DNA from: MedAcidi-G1 sp002713545
GTDB lineage: Bacteria; Actinomycetota; Acidimicrobiia; Acidimicrobiales; MedAcidi-G1
Reading direction: 5' to 3'
DNA: 17,909 nucleotides
Assembly: GCA_964013895.1 (NCBI GenBank)
Contig: CAXGYF010000031.1
Span: forward strand, 1-17,909
In this document: positions 7,120 through 13,574 of the stretch, in pieces
Layout: each line of letters starts with the position of its first letter
How positions within the stretch are numbered: the first letter of the stretch is position 1
The notes under the pieces: generated by a model
What the model was told of the DNA's origin: nothing
What the model saw: only the letters and a program-made list of their open reading frames with translations
Database searches by the model: none
Made by a program: the position numbers and the translations under genes

Positions 7120-8319
7120 CTAGTCGATTGTGGCAGCAAGCGTGGGTGCACCACCTACTACTTGATGCACATATACAGGCTTTCCAGGCACTCCAGTAGT
7201 TCCGACATAAGTCAGATCTCCTGTAGCTCCATTTACATCTTTGGCTACTGCAATGGCCTCACCAATAACTTTTGGATCAGTTGACTTGGTTCTAACAAAC
7301 GCATCAACTATGACTGCTACAGCGTCAACTGCCAGACCACCGAATGAAGCATTTTCAAGAGGAGAGCCATTTGCTGCCTCATAACTGTCAGCAAGAGCCT
7401 TTATTCTGCTTCCTTCTGAAGGGAACGAGTGTGTTGTGTGATAGAAGCCCTCTACCCCGTCAGTGAAGTATCCACCAGTTGCCTCAAAAGCATCAGTTAC
7501 TAGGTAATTAGTAGTTACACCAGCACTATCTAGCTGGCCACGTAATACTGCACTTTGGAAAGAAAGCATGGCGGAATAAACAACATCAGGCGCTTGGCCC
7601 GCTCCAGCCATTTCGTTGACCTGCGCTGAGAAATCCATATCTTCAATTGGAACGAAGTTGTAATCTGAAATTACATTTCCTCCACCCGCTGTAAATACTT
7701 CTGTAAATACTTCGGGGTTATATCCGAAATAAGGACCTGGAGCGGAAAAAGTTACAGCCGTGGACCAACCCTGATCCAATGCAAATTCAGCTGCGGCAGA
7801 AGCTTGTGCTGTATCATCGAACGCTACAAGAAAAGCCAAAAGAGAAGAATCTGCGAGCATTGGTTCAGTTGATGCAACGAACAAAACTGGCATATTTCCT
7901 GCAGCTACCTGTAGAAGCGGTTCGCCAAAATCAGGAAATGCCGGACCTAGAAGAGCAGATGCTCCCCCATCAATAAGCGATTGGCTAGCTCTTTGAGTCA
8001 CTTCAGGATCACCAGCAATATTTTCAACCGTCATTTCAAGTTTTGTACCAGACATTTCTGAACAGTTGCTTAGATCAGTTGCTAAAACCTCGTCAATATC
8101 AATTCCGCTGTTTGAGTCAATTCCACCCGAACAGTTGACCAACGCAACAAAATGATTTGCTGCCTGACTAGCTGGCATGTCAGCAAATCCACCTAAATCG
8201 GAAAAATCTGCAGCGTAACCTATCTTCAGTGTGCTTGGTGCAGATTCTTCATCGCTTCCACATGCTACTGCAAGAAGCGAAAAAGCAATTAACACGCAAG
8301 CTAACTTCGACCTTTTCAT
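7120..8319 (-). CDS. LivK-type periplasmic-binding lipoprotein of the ABC importer
   Basis: This 399-residue substrate-binding protein (periplasmic binding protein type I, Liv/amide family) has a lipoprotein signal peptide. A Lys/Arg N-terminus is followed by the hydrophobic core LACVLIAFSLLAVAC with lipidation Cys20, then an acidic Ser-rich tether. The mature domain begins LKIGYAADFSDLGG. GASALLGPAF and the alternating alpha/beta pattern fit the fold. Two further Cys (NCSGG and LSNCSE) could form a disulfide. A strong AGGAGGGGG lies just upstream of the ATG, consistent with high expression expected of a binding protein. It lies 76 bp after the FAH-family gene and 13 nt before livF. It delivers ligand to LivH/LivM. 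The ligand cannot be read from sequence; leucine-type amino acids are possible, but an aromatic or amide substrate suits the cluster. Confidence 0.9.
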   Translation of the reverse strand: MKRSKLACVLIAFSLLAVACGSDEESAPSTLKIGYAADFSDLGGFADMPASQAANHFVALVNCSGGIDSNSGIDIDEVLATDLSNCSEMSGTKLEMTVENIAGDPEVTQRASQSLIDGGASALLGPAFPDFGEPLLQVAAGNMPVLFVASTEPMLADSSLLAFLVAFDDTAQASAAAEFALDQGWSTAVTFSAPGPYFGYNPEVFTEVFTAGGGNVISDYNFVPIEDMDFSAQVNEMAGAGQAPDVVYSAMLSFQSAVLRGQLDSAGVTTNYLVTDAFEATGGYFTDGVEGFYHTTHSFPSEGSRIKALADSYEAANGSPLENASFGGLAVDAVAVIVDAFVRTKSTDPKVIGEAIAVAKDVNGATGDLTYVGTTGVPGKPVYVHQVVGGAPTLAATID

Positions 8320-8380
8320 ATCCCCCTCCTAATACTTACTTGGATAACAGATCAGCCTAGAACATTTGCATAAAAAGAGC

Positions 8381-8407
8381 TATTGGGGTGAAAAATTATT
8401 GGGGTGA
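8381..8407. repeat. 11-bp direct repeat at the end of the FAH-family gene
   Basis: TATTGGGGTGA occurs at 8381-8391 and again at 8397-8407, 16 bp apart. The right copy encodes the last codons and the stop (TAA at 8396-8398 on the minus strand) of the FAH-family gene. The left copy lies in the 76-bp gap before livK. It may be a small tandem duplication, or paired binding sites upstream of livK. Function is unknown. Confidence 0.6.
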
Positions 8408-9235
8408 TCTGATACCTCGAAATTCCCAATCTCCACCTAATGCAGTTGAAATGACTTCCTCCGACTCACTGGGCTGGGCTCCGAAATTAATATCGACACC
8501 GAAATGACCTTCGACGACATTGTTCTCGAGCTTTCCTAGCCCTTCAACTTCCACCTCTACTCTGTCCCCAGGTTTTACTGGTCTTGAATTAGCTGGTGTT
8601 CCGGAGAAAATCATATCTCCCGGATTTAAAGTCATTATTCTTGCTAAATCGGCGACCAGATAATGCATGTCCCACTTCATTTCATCAGTATTACCATCTT
8701 GAACCACTTCACCATTCACATAAGTAAGTATTTGCTTAGACCTAAAATCCCATCCTTCTTTTAGACCGGGGCCAACTGGACAAAGAGAATCAGACCCTTT
8801 TACTCGCAACATTGAGCCGGCATCAGTGTCACGAAAATCATGCAGACCAAAATCATTCCCAATCGTAAATCCTCTAATAAATTCAGCAGCTTCCGTAGGT
8901 TTTATACCGCGGCATTCCTTTCCAATGACTATGACAATTTCTCCTTCATAGTTGAGCCAACTACAACCTTTTGGTCTAATTACGTCTCCCTTATGGGCAT
9001 TCAAGGAAGATAGTGGTTTTTGGAAGTAGGTCGGGGCGGGCGGCAGGCTTGCTTGGAACTCTTTTACACGACTTGAATGATTAAGGTGAACGCACAGAAT
9101 TTTTGTCGGTTCTGACGGTGGCAAGTGTTGAACTTCGGAAGCACTAAATGTTTTTCCATCTTTCGCTATACATAAATCACCCTCTACACGCACTTCTAAT
9201 AAAGAGTCTTCGAAACTTATTCTCCTTACCTCCAC
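8396..9235 (-). CDS. Fumarylacetoacetate hydrolase (FAH)/HpaG-family enzyme
   Basis: This 279-residue member of the FAH superfamily would act as isomerase/decarboxylase or hydrolase on an oxo-diacid from ring cleavage. Motifs include CVHLNHSSRVKEF (48-60), TYFQKP, and NYEGEIVIVIGKE with metal ligands Glu97 and Glu99. It also has GNDFGLHDF with Asp128, and MIFSGTPA (208-215). The beta-rich C-terminus KPGDRVEVEVEGLGKLENNV is typical. The start is GTG 9235, because GGAGG at 9241-9245 sits 5 nt upstream and VRRISFED matches the usual N-terminus. A longer frame to 9340 would overlap the divergent gene. In the homoprotocatechuate pathway HpaG follows HpaE, and both an HpaE-like dehydrogenase and an HpaD-like dioxygenase are in this window. 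It is the first gene of the operon that continues with the importer. Confidence 0.87.
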   Translation of the reverse strand: MEVRRISFEDSLLEVRVEGDLCIAKDGKTFSASEVQHLPPSEPTKILCVHLNHSSRVKEFQASLPPAPTYFQKPLSSLNAHKGDVIRPKGCSWLNYEGEIVIVIGKECRGIKPTEAAEFIRGFTIGNDFGLHDFRDTDAGSMLRVKGSDSLCPVGPGLKEGWDFRSKQILTYVNGEVVQDGNTDEMKWDMHYLVADLARIMTLNPGDMIFSGTPANSRPVKPGDRVEVEVEGLGKLENNVVEGHFGVDINFGAQPSESEEVISTALGGDWEFRGIRSPQ

Positions 9236-9240
9236 TCGAT

Positions 9241-9245
9241 CCTCC
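9241..9245 (-). promoter_or_regulatory. Shine-Dalgarno deciding the FAH-family start
   Basis: The minus strand reads GGAGG, then 5 nt, then GTG at 9233-9235. This fixes the start 35 codons inside the longest open frame and frees the divergent promoter region. Confidence 0.75.
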
Positions 9246-9257
9246 AATTCATTCAGC

Positions 9258-9285
9258 AATCTAATTTGTAGAAACTTAGTGTAAA
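9258..9285 (-). promoter_or_regulatory. Candidate promoter of the FAH-family/importer operon
   Basis: On the minus strand, TTTACA (9280-9285) and TAGATT (9258-9263) are spaced by 16 nt and match the sigma-70 consensus at 5/6 and 4/6 positions. Transcription would begin near 9251, giving a leader of about 15 nt that just contains the GGAGG. The -35 hexamer falls inside the palindrome at 9270-9291, so a bound repressor would block it. Confidence 0.4.
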
Positions 9286-9291
9286 GTTTCT
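9270..9291. promoter_or_regulatory. Perfect palindrome, likely operator in the FAH/decarboxylase divergent promoter
   Basis: AGAAACTT (9270-9277) and AAGTTTCT (9284-9291) form a perfect inverted repeat with a 6-bp spacer (AGTGTA). It occupies the middle of a 58-bp gap between divergent genes. It covers both the candidate leftward -35 and the candidate rightward -10, so one dimeric regulator could control both operons. The arms do not match the repeat at 337-361, and I do not recognise a regulator family from them. Confidence 0.5.
9282..9287 (+). promoter_or_regulatory. Candidate -10 box for a leaderless decarboxylase transcript
   Basis: TAAAGT fits the actinobacterial -10 pattern TANNNT and ends 6 nt before the ATG at 9294. 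Transcription would then begin at or next to the start codon. The gene has no Shine-Dalgarno, which agrees with a leaderless mRNA, common in actinobacteria. Confidence 0.35.
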
Positions 9292-9293
9292 TA

Positions 9294-10094
9294 ATGGCAA
9301 GACTTAAAGGTTTTATTTTCCCAAGAGATTCTACTGGCAAGGCTTCAATCGTTCCGGATCCACCCTGGCACTACTCGGGTGATATGTTAACAATTGAATT
9401 CAGAACAAAACCTGAATCAGTGGCTGAACTGCTACCAGACAACCTTTCCCTTGCTCCAGATGATCCCGGCGCTGTCGCAATTATTTGGGCTGATTGGCAA
9501 TCTTGCTCAGCAGATTTCAACGAAGTGACCGACCCTGATCGACTCCAATACAAAGAATGCTTTGTCGTAGTTAGATGTCAATACAAAGATCAGACATACA
9601 GCAGGTGTGTTTATATTTGGGTTGACAAAGACTATGCAATGGTCAGAGGACACATTCAGGGGTACCCAAAAAAAATGGGAGATATCTGGCTTACCAGACC
9701 AATAAATGTAGGAAAAGCTGGGCCGAAACTGGAGCCAGGAGGAACTTTTGGGGCAACCTGTTCTGCCTATGGACGGAGACTCATAGAAGCCAAGTTCACC
9801 ATCACCGGACAAAGCGAAAATTCAGGTTTCGTAAATGCACTACCGATGCTTCATAGCAGATTTTTTCCTCGGATAGAGGCGGATGGAACTGACTCCATAA
9901 ATGAGCTTGTCACGATGAAAGGAATCGATGGCGAAGCCAGCCAGGCCTTTACTGGAAATGCCGAAATAAAACTATTTGAATCTCCGGTAGAGGAACTCAA
10001 GCGATTAGAACCAACTGAGATGATTGCTGGATACTGGCGGAGTGTAGGAGTCACATGGAACGGTGGTACAACACTGGAAGATCTAAGTGATTGA
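9294..10094 (+). CDS. Acetoacetate decarboxylase-family protein
   Basis: This 266-residue protein belongs to the acetoacetate decarboxylase superfamily, whose members use a Schiff-base lysine to decarboxylate or otherwise process beta-keto or alpha-keto acids. The motif VRGHIQGYPKKMGDIW (117-132) contains the paired lysines Lys126 and Lys127, matching the catalytic Lys and its neighbour. The classical enzyme has RE in the stretch before GxPKK, but here it is RGH, so the reaction may differ from acetoacetate decarboxylation. YKECFVVV (86-93) carries a Glu that aligns with an active-site acid. There is no Shine-Dalgarno before the ATG, so the mRNA may be leaderless. The gene is divergent from the FAH-family gene and overlaps the next P450 by 8 nt. 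It probably acts on a keto acid produced after ring cleavage. Confidence 0.82.
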   Translation: MARLKGFIFPRDSTGKASIVPDPPWHYSGDMLTIEFRTKPESVAELLPDNLSLAPDDPGAVAIIWADWQSCSADFNEVTDPDRLQYKECFVVVRCQYKDQTYSRCVYIWVDKDYAMVRGHIQGYPKKMGDIWLTRPINVGKAGPKLEPGGTFGATCSAYGRRLIEAKFTITGQSENSGFVNALPMLHSRFFPRIEADGTDSINELVTMKGIDGEASQAFTGNAEIKLFESPVEELKRLEPTEMIAGYWRSVGVTWNGGTTLEDLSD

Positions 10095-11349
10095 AACCCA
10101 CCCTTGGGAACCAAAAAGTGATGATGGGTTTGCTGATCTACCCTCGCATGACACCTGGATCTCAGGTGTTCCATATTCAACTTTCAAAAGAATGCGAGAT
10201 GAGGAACCTGTTTGTTGGACTCCAGAAAAAGATGACTCTGGGTTTTGGTCAATAACGCGCTATCAGGATGTAATCGAAGCAAATCATCGCTGGGATGAAT
10301 TTTCGTCAAAAAATGGCATCCGACTTGAAGAAATGGACCCAGATGAAATTGAAGCAAGACGGACGATGATGGAACTAGACCCTCCACACCATACGAGACT
10401 TCGAAGATTAGTAAACCGCGGTTTCACAAGACAAACGGTTGAAACATTTGAAGAACCGATCCGCAATCTAGCAACTGAAATCATCGAAAGAGCCTTGGAG
10501 AAAACTGAATTTGACTTTGTTGACGAAGTCGCAAGAATTCTTCCTATGCGAATGCTAGGGCGCTTACTAGGTGTCCCTGATGAAGACGGTGAACTTTTAG
10601 TTGATTTAGGAGACCAACTTTTATCTAACTCAGACCCTGAATATACGGATCATGTAGTTGACAAGGTAAATACTGAAGAATTCAGATTAATTCCCTTCCG
10701 AAGCCCAGCTGGATTAGAAGTTTTTAAATATGCTCAAAATGCCGCTTCAGAAAGAAGAAACTCTCAACACCAAGATTTGATTACACGTCTATTAGAACCG
10801 ACTAATGATGGGCAGCCACTTACTGATCTGGAATTCAATAATTTCTTTACCCTGTTAGTGGCAGCTGGCAATGACACAACAAGATACTCATTAACAGAAG
10901 GTCTGCGAGCACTTGTGGAGCATCCAGATGAAATGCAGAAACTTAGAGATGACCCAAAACTTATAGAAAGTGCAATCGAGGAAATTCTTCGCTGGACAAC
11001 TGTAACTACGCACTTTCGCAGAACGGCAACTTCTGACTTAGAACTCTCTGGACACGAAATAAAAGAGGGGCAAAAGGTTGTACTTTGGTGGGTATCAGCT
11101 AACTACGATGAAAGAAAATTTGAGGATCCCTACAAATTTGATATCTGCCGCCATCCCAATGACCATGTAACTTTTGGGAGAAACGGACCTCACCTTTGTC
11201 TAGGAGCCTGGTTAGCTCGAATGGAACTACGGGTAACCATTCAAGAGCTTCTTAAACGCACATCAAAAATAGAAATAACAAAAACTTCCGAGAAGCTAAG
11301 ATCGCATTTGATTAGCGGAACAAAACACCTTTTTGTTAAAGCCACTTGA
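10087..11349 (+). CDS. Cytochrome P450 (CYP125/CYP142-like architecture)
   Basis: This 420-residue P450 has all canonical motifs. DPPHHTRLRRLVNRGFT (98-114) is the C-helix region, AAGNDTTR (259-266) holds the I-helix acid-alcohol pair Asp263/Thr264, and EILR (299-302) is the ExxR. The heme loop FGRNGPHLCLGAWLAR (363-378) supplies proximal ligand Cys371. The extra residue in FGxxGPHxCLG and overall length resemble actinobacterial CYP125/CYP142/CYP124-type enzymes, which hydroxylate terminal or allylic carbons of terpenoids and sterols. Class-level resemblance does not fix the substrate. GTG at 10087 overlaps the decarboxylase-family gene by 8 nt and is preceded by GGAAGAT. The 3' end is 7 bp from the convergent NicX-like gene. 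No redox partner is encoded nearby. Confidence 0.9.
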   Translation: MIETHPWEPKSDDGFADLPSHDTWISGVPYSTFKRMRDEEPVCWTPEKDDSGFWSITRYQDVIEANHRWDEFSSKNGIRLEEMDPDEIEARRTMMELDPPHHTRLRRLVNRGFTRQTVETFEEPIRNLATEIIERALEKTEFDFVDEVARILPMRMLGRLLGVPDEDGELLVDLGDQLLSNSDPEYTDHVVDKVNTEEFRLIPFRSPAGLEVFKYAQNAASERRNSQHQDLITRLLEPTNDGQPLTDLEFNNFFTLLVAAGNDTTRYSLTEGLRALVEHPDEMQKLRDDPKLIESAIEEILRWTTVTTHFRRTATSDLELSGHEIKEGQKVVLWWVSANYDERKFEDPYKFDICRHPNDHVTFGRNGPHLCLGAWLARMELRVTIQELLKRTSKIEITKTSEKLRSHLISGTKHLFVKAT

Positions 11350-11350
11350 G

Positions 11351-11360
11351 TTGATATCAA
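11351..11360. repeat. Palindrome between convergent P450 and NicX-like genes
   Basis: TTGATATCAA is a perfect 10-bp palindrome that fills the 7-bp gap and reaches into the stop codon region of the minus-strand gene. It has no T-tract and is short, so it is at most a weak transcriptional pause site. I do not call it a terminator. Confidence 0.4.
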
Positions 11361-12397
11361 GCCAAATCTTTGATTAGTGTTCCTGACTCAACAACTGGGT
11401 GGTCATCAAGAATAACGCTGCAGTCCCGCATAGGAAGATCAAAATGACCACGGCAAAATCTCCCCGCTACTTCATTTGCTCCAGTAGACCATAAAAAATT
11501 GCCTGCGAAAGCACGCAACTCGGTTCCATTAAAATCCGACTTGTCATACATAGGCAAGGCATCCCATCTACAAAGATGGTTCATTCCCCAACCTAAATGG
11601 CTTATTGCATAGGCATCTTCTTCATTCCATGCTGCTAAATAAGAAGAAAAGAGATCTGCATCAAGTCCGTCTCCATCGATATCGGTAATGTAATCCGATT
11701 CAATTTTCATGCTAATTGTGGAACGGAGATACTCCTTAAAAGTAAGATTCACATCACCCGGCTTCATGACAACTATGCCGTTTACGGACCCCGTATCCGG
11801 AAAACATAGAACAAGCCCACCAGGCCAATGAGAAATTTCTCCTGGCGCACGAGCTATTCCATCAGAACCAGCTACTTGGGCTCCTTTTAAATCAACTGTC
11901 AAATCGGTACCGGCTTCTGAGGAGACTCTCATGATTGACGCTGAAGAAAGTCTATTAACGCCATTTTCCACCCGTTCAGTCAAAGTGGGGTCGTAACCAA
12001 TCCTGTCAAAAACTTCAGGATGCTCGTTAGAAATCATGAGTATCCTGGTTCCGCCTTCTAGGATTTGATCTCGCTCTGGGGCGTGCAACAAACCTTCTAC
12101 TGTGCAATCGACTACAAAAGTGGTAGCTGCTAATTCTGCTACTACGGACCTATTACCCCCTATAGCTAAACTGGCACCCGTGGACCTTATGGGTACAGGA
12201 CCGTAATTAAGAGGAGTGGGGAGCACAGTGGTGGTGGACTTGGACCCAATTTTTTCAATTGCTTGTTCGACTGTGTTTACAAGCTCTCTGCGGCTCTGAG
12301 TTTCTGCGAGAACAGCAACTACATCTTTGTTGGTCACTCCGCAACGGAGGAAGTGGTCCTTGAATATGTCAATTCTCTCTAAAGGTACATCATTCAT
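11357..12397 (-). CDS. NicX-like (2,5-dihydroxypyridine 5,6-dioxygenase family) protein
   Basis: This 346-residue protein resembles NicX, the Fe(II) enzyme that opens 2,5-dihydroxypyridine in aerobic nicotinate breakdown; the fold is related to M29 aminopeptidases. Matching stretches include LHAPERDQILEGGTRIL, WPGGLVLCFPD, DAYAISHLGWGMN, and GHFDLPMRDCSVILDDHPVV. From the ATG at 12397 the metal ligands fall at His267 (SHLGWG), His318 and Asp320 (GHFD). NicX uses His265, His318 and Asp320, which also supports this start. ATG 12415 (8-nt overlap with the upstream gene) is possible. A longer frame to 12490 would overlap that gene by 83 nt and is rejected. It is the last gene of the Rieske/dehydrogenase operon. 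It may cleave a hydroxypyridine or related ring. Some family members are annotated as aminopeptidases, so function is not certain. Confidence 0.82.
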   Translation of the reverse strand: MNDVPLERIDIFKDHFLRCGVTNKDVVAVLAETQSRRELVNTVEQAIEKIGSKSTTTVLPTPLNYGPVPIRSTGASLAIGGNRSVVAELAATTFVVDCTVEGLLHAPERDQILEGGTRILMISNEHPEVFDRIGYDPTLTERVENGVNRLSSASIMRVSSEAGTDLTVDLKGAQVAGSDGIARAPGEISHWPGGLVLCFPDTGSVNGIVVMKPGDVNLTFKEYLRSTISMKIESDYITDIDGDGLDADLFSSYLAAWNEEDAYAISHLGWGMNHLCRWDALPMYDKSDFNGTELRAFAGNFLWSTGANEVAGRFCRGHFDLPMRDCSVILDDHPVVESGTLIKDLA

Positions 12398-12407
12398 AAA
12401 TTCCACT

Positions 12408-13574
12408 TCAATCATAAAGACCAGATCGACCAAGTCTGTCCATACAGATCTCGGCGCTCCAAGGAAGCATTGTCGCTCCACAACGAGCATCGCGATATAG
12501 GCGCTCTAGAGCCAGTGGGCGTAACAAAGAACGTCCACCGCAAACTCTTACTGCTATAGAAGCTATTTCAGGTGCAGTTTCCATAGCGACTACTGTTGCT
12601 GCCCATGCCCTGGACAACTGATCTTGAGTTGGATCCGGACCCACCTCCGATAAAACACGGTAAGTGAGCGATTGAGATTTTTCATATGCCAGTTTCATTT
12701 CCGCCCAACCATGTTGTTTTTGAAAGTTATCTCTTCGTTCACTCGTTCCAGATTTTCCTTTCAAGTATTCAGCTGTGAAATCCATTACAGCACGCTGTAT
12801 GCCCAAGTACGAAAAACTCAATGTCATATAAAAATAAGGCCAGCGAGATGCGACCTGATCAAAGCAACCCGGCGGCAAATATTCGTTTTCCGCAGGCACG
12901 AAAACATTTTCAAAAGTTAAAGTTTTAGAAATAGTTCCGCGCATCCCTAGGGGATCCCACTCCCCCTCTATTTTCAGACCATCACTACCCGCTGGAATAC
13001 CTAGAAACCTTATTTCCTCTTCACCTTCAACAAGACAAGTTATATTGTGCCTGTCCGCGGCTTCAGACAAGGACGCAAAAATCTTTTTTCCTGTAACACT
13101 AAAACCGCCTTCGACAGGAACAGCTCGACTACTTATACCAGCACCCTCACCTGCCTGATGACCTTCGCTAAAAGGTTGAGCGTGTATATGACCACTTTCC
13201 ACAACACCTTTCCACATCAAGGAACGTTTCTCGGCATGATCTTGACGTTGCATTGAAGACATTTCCAAATCATCCGATATCTGCCCAGTAAGAAGCATGC
13301 TTGCTGTGTGCATATTAAAAGTAAGTGCAGTTGATCCACAATGTCTGCCTAACTCTTCTGAAATAAGTGCATAAGTCACAAAATCCGCGCCCATACCGCC
13401 ATGGTCTTCTGGAATGCACAAAGCTAAAAAACCTGCATCTTTCAAATCTGCGAAATTCTCGTATGGAAATGAAGCTTCTGAATCGTATTTGTCAGCTCTT
13501 TCACTAAAAACTGAACCTAATTCTTTCATCGATTCAACAAGTCTTATACGTTCAGGGTTCTGAAAATTATTCAT
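12408..13574 (-). CDS. Acyl-CoA dehydrogenase-fold flavoprotein lacking the canonical catalytic Glu
   Basis: This 388-residue protein has the acyl-CoA dehydrogenase fold. The N-terminal helical domain contains LCIPEDHGGMGAD (52-64). The FAD-contact region is AQPFSEGHQAG (132-142), followed by TGKKIFASLSEAADRH (161-176). The C-terminal helical domain contains VRVCGGRSLLRPLALERLYRD. In acyl-CoA dehydrogenases the loop after RDAR normally reads YEGT with the catalytic Glu. Here it reads TMLPWSAEI (368-376), with Pro371 at the Glu position. That change is common among relatives that do not do alpha-beta dehydrogenation, such as flavin-dependent monooxygenases of this fold. An oxygenase or another flavin reaction is therefore as likely as acyl-CoA oxidation. 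No flavin reductase is seen here. Its ATG overlaps the aldehyde dehydrogenase stop by 4 nt (ATGA), so the two are coupled. Confidence 0.85.
   Translation of the reverse strand: MNNFQNPERIRLVESMKELGSVFSERADKYDSEASFPYENFADLKDAGFLALCIPEDHGGMGADFVTYALISEELGRHCGSTALTFNMHTASMLLTGQISDDLEMSSMQRQDHAEKRSLMWKGVVESGHIHAQPFSEGHQAGEGAGISSRAVPVEGGFSVTGKKIFASLSEAADRHNITCLVEGEEEIRFLGIPAGSDGLKIEGEWDPLGMRGTISKTLTFENVFVPAENEYLPPGCFDQVASRWPYFYMTLSFSYLGIQRAVMDFTAEYLKGKSGTSERRDNFQKQHGWAEMKLAYEKSQSLTYRVLSEVGPDPTQDQLSRAWAATVVAMETAPEIASIAVRVCGGRSLLRPLALERLYRDARCGATMLPWSAEICMDRLGRSGLYD

Noticed and set aside
9236..9340. Extended start of the FAH-family gene at 9340
   Set aside because: It would overlap the divergent decarboxylase-family gene and remove both promoters; GGAGG plus GTG at 9235 explains the start.
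12398..12490. GTG start of the NicX-like frame at 12490
   Set aside because: It would overlap the ACAD-fold gene by 83 nt and add residues with no counterpart in NicX; ATG 12397 places the metal ligands at NicX-like positions.
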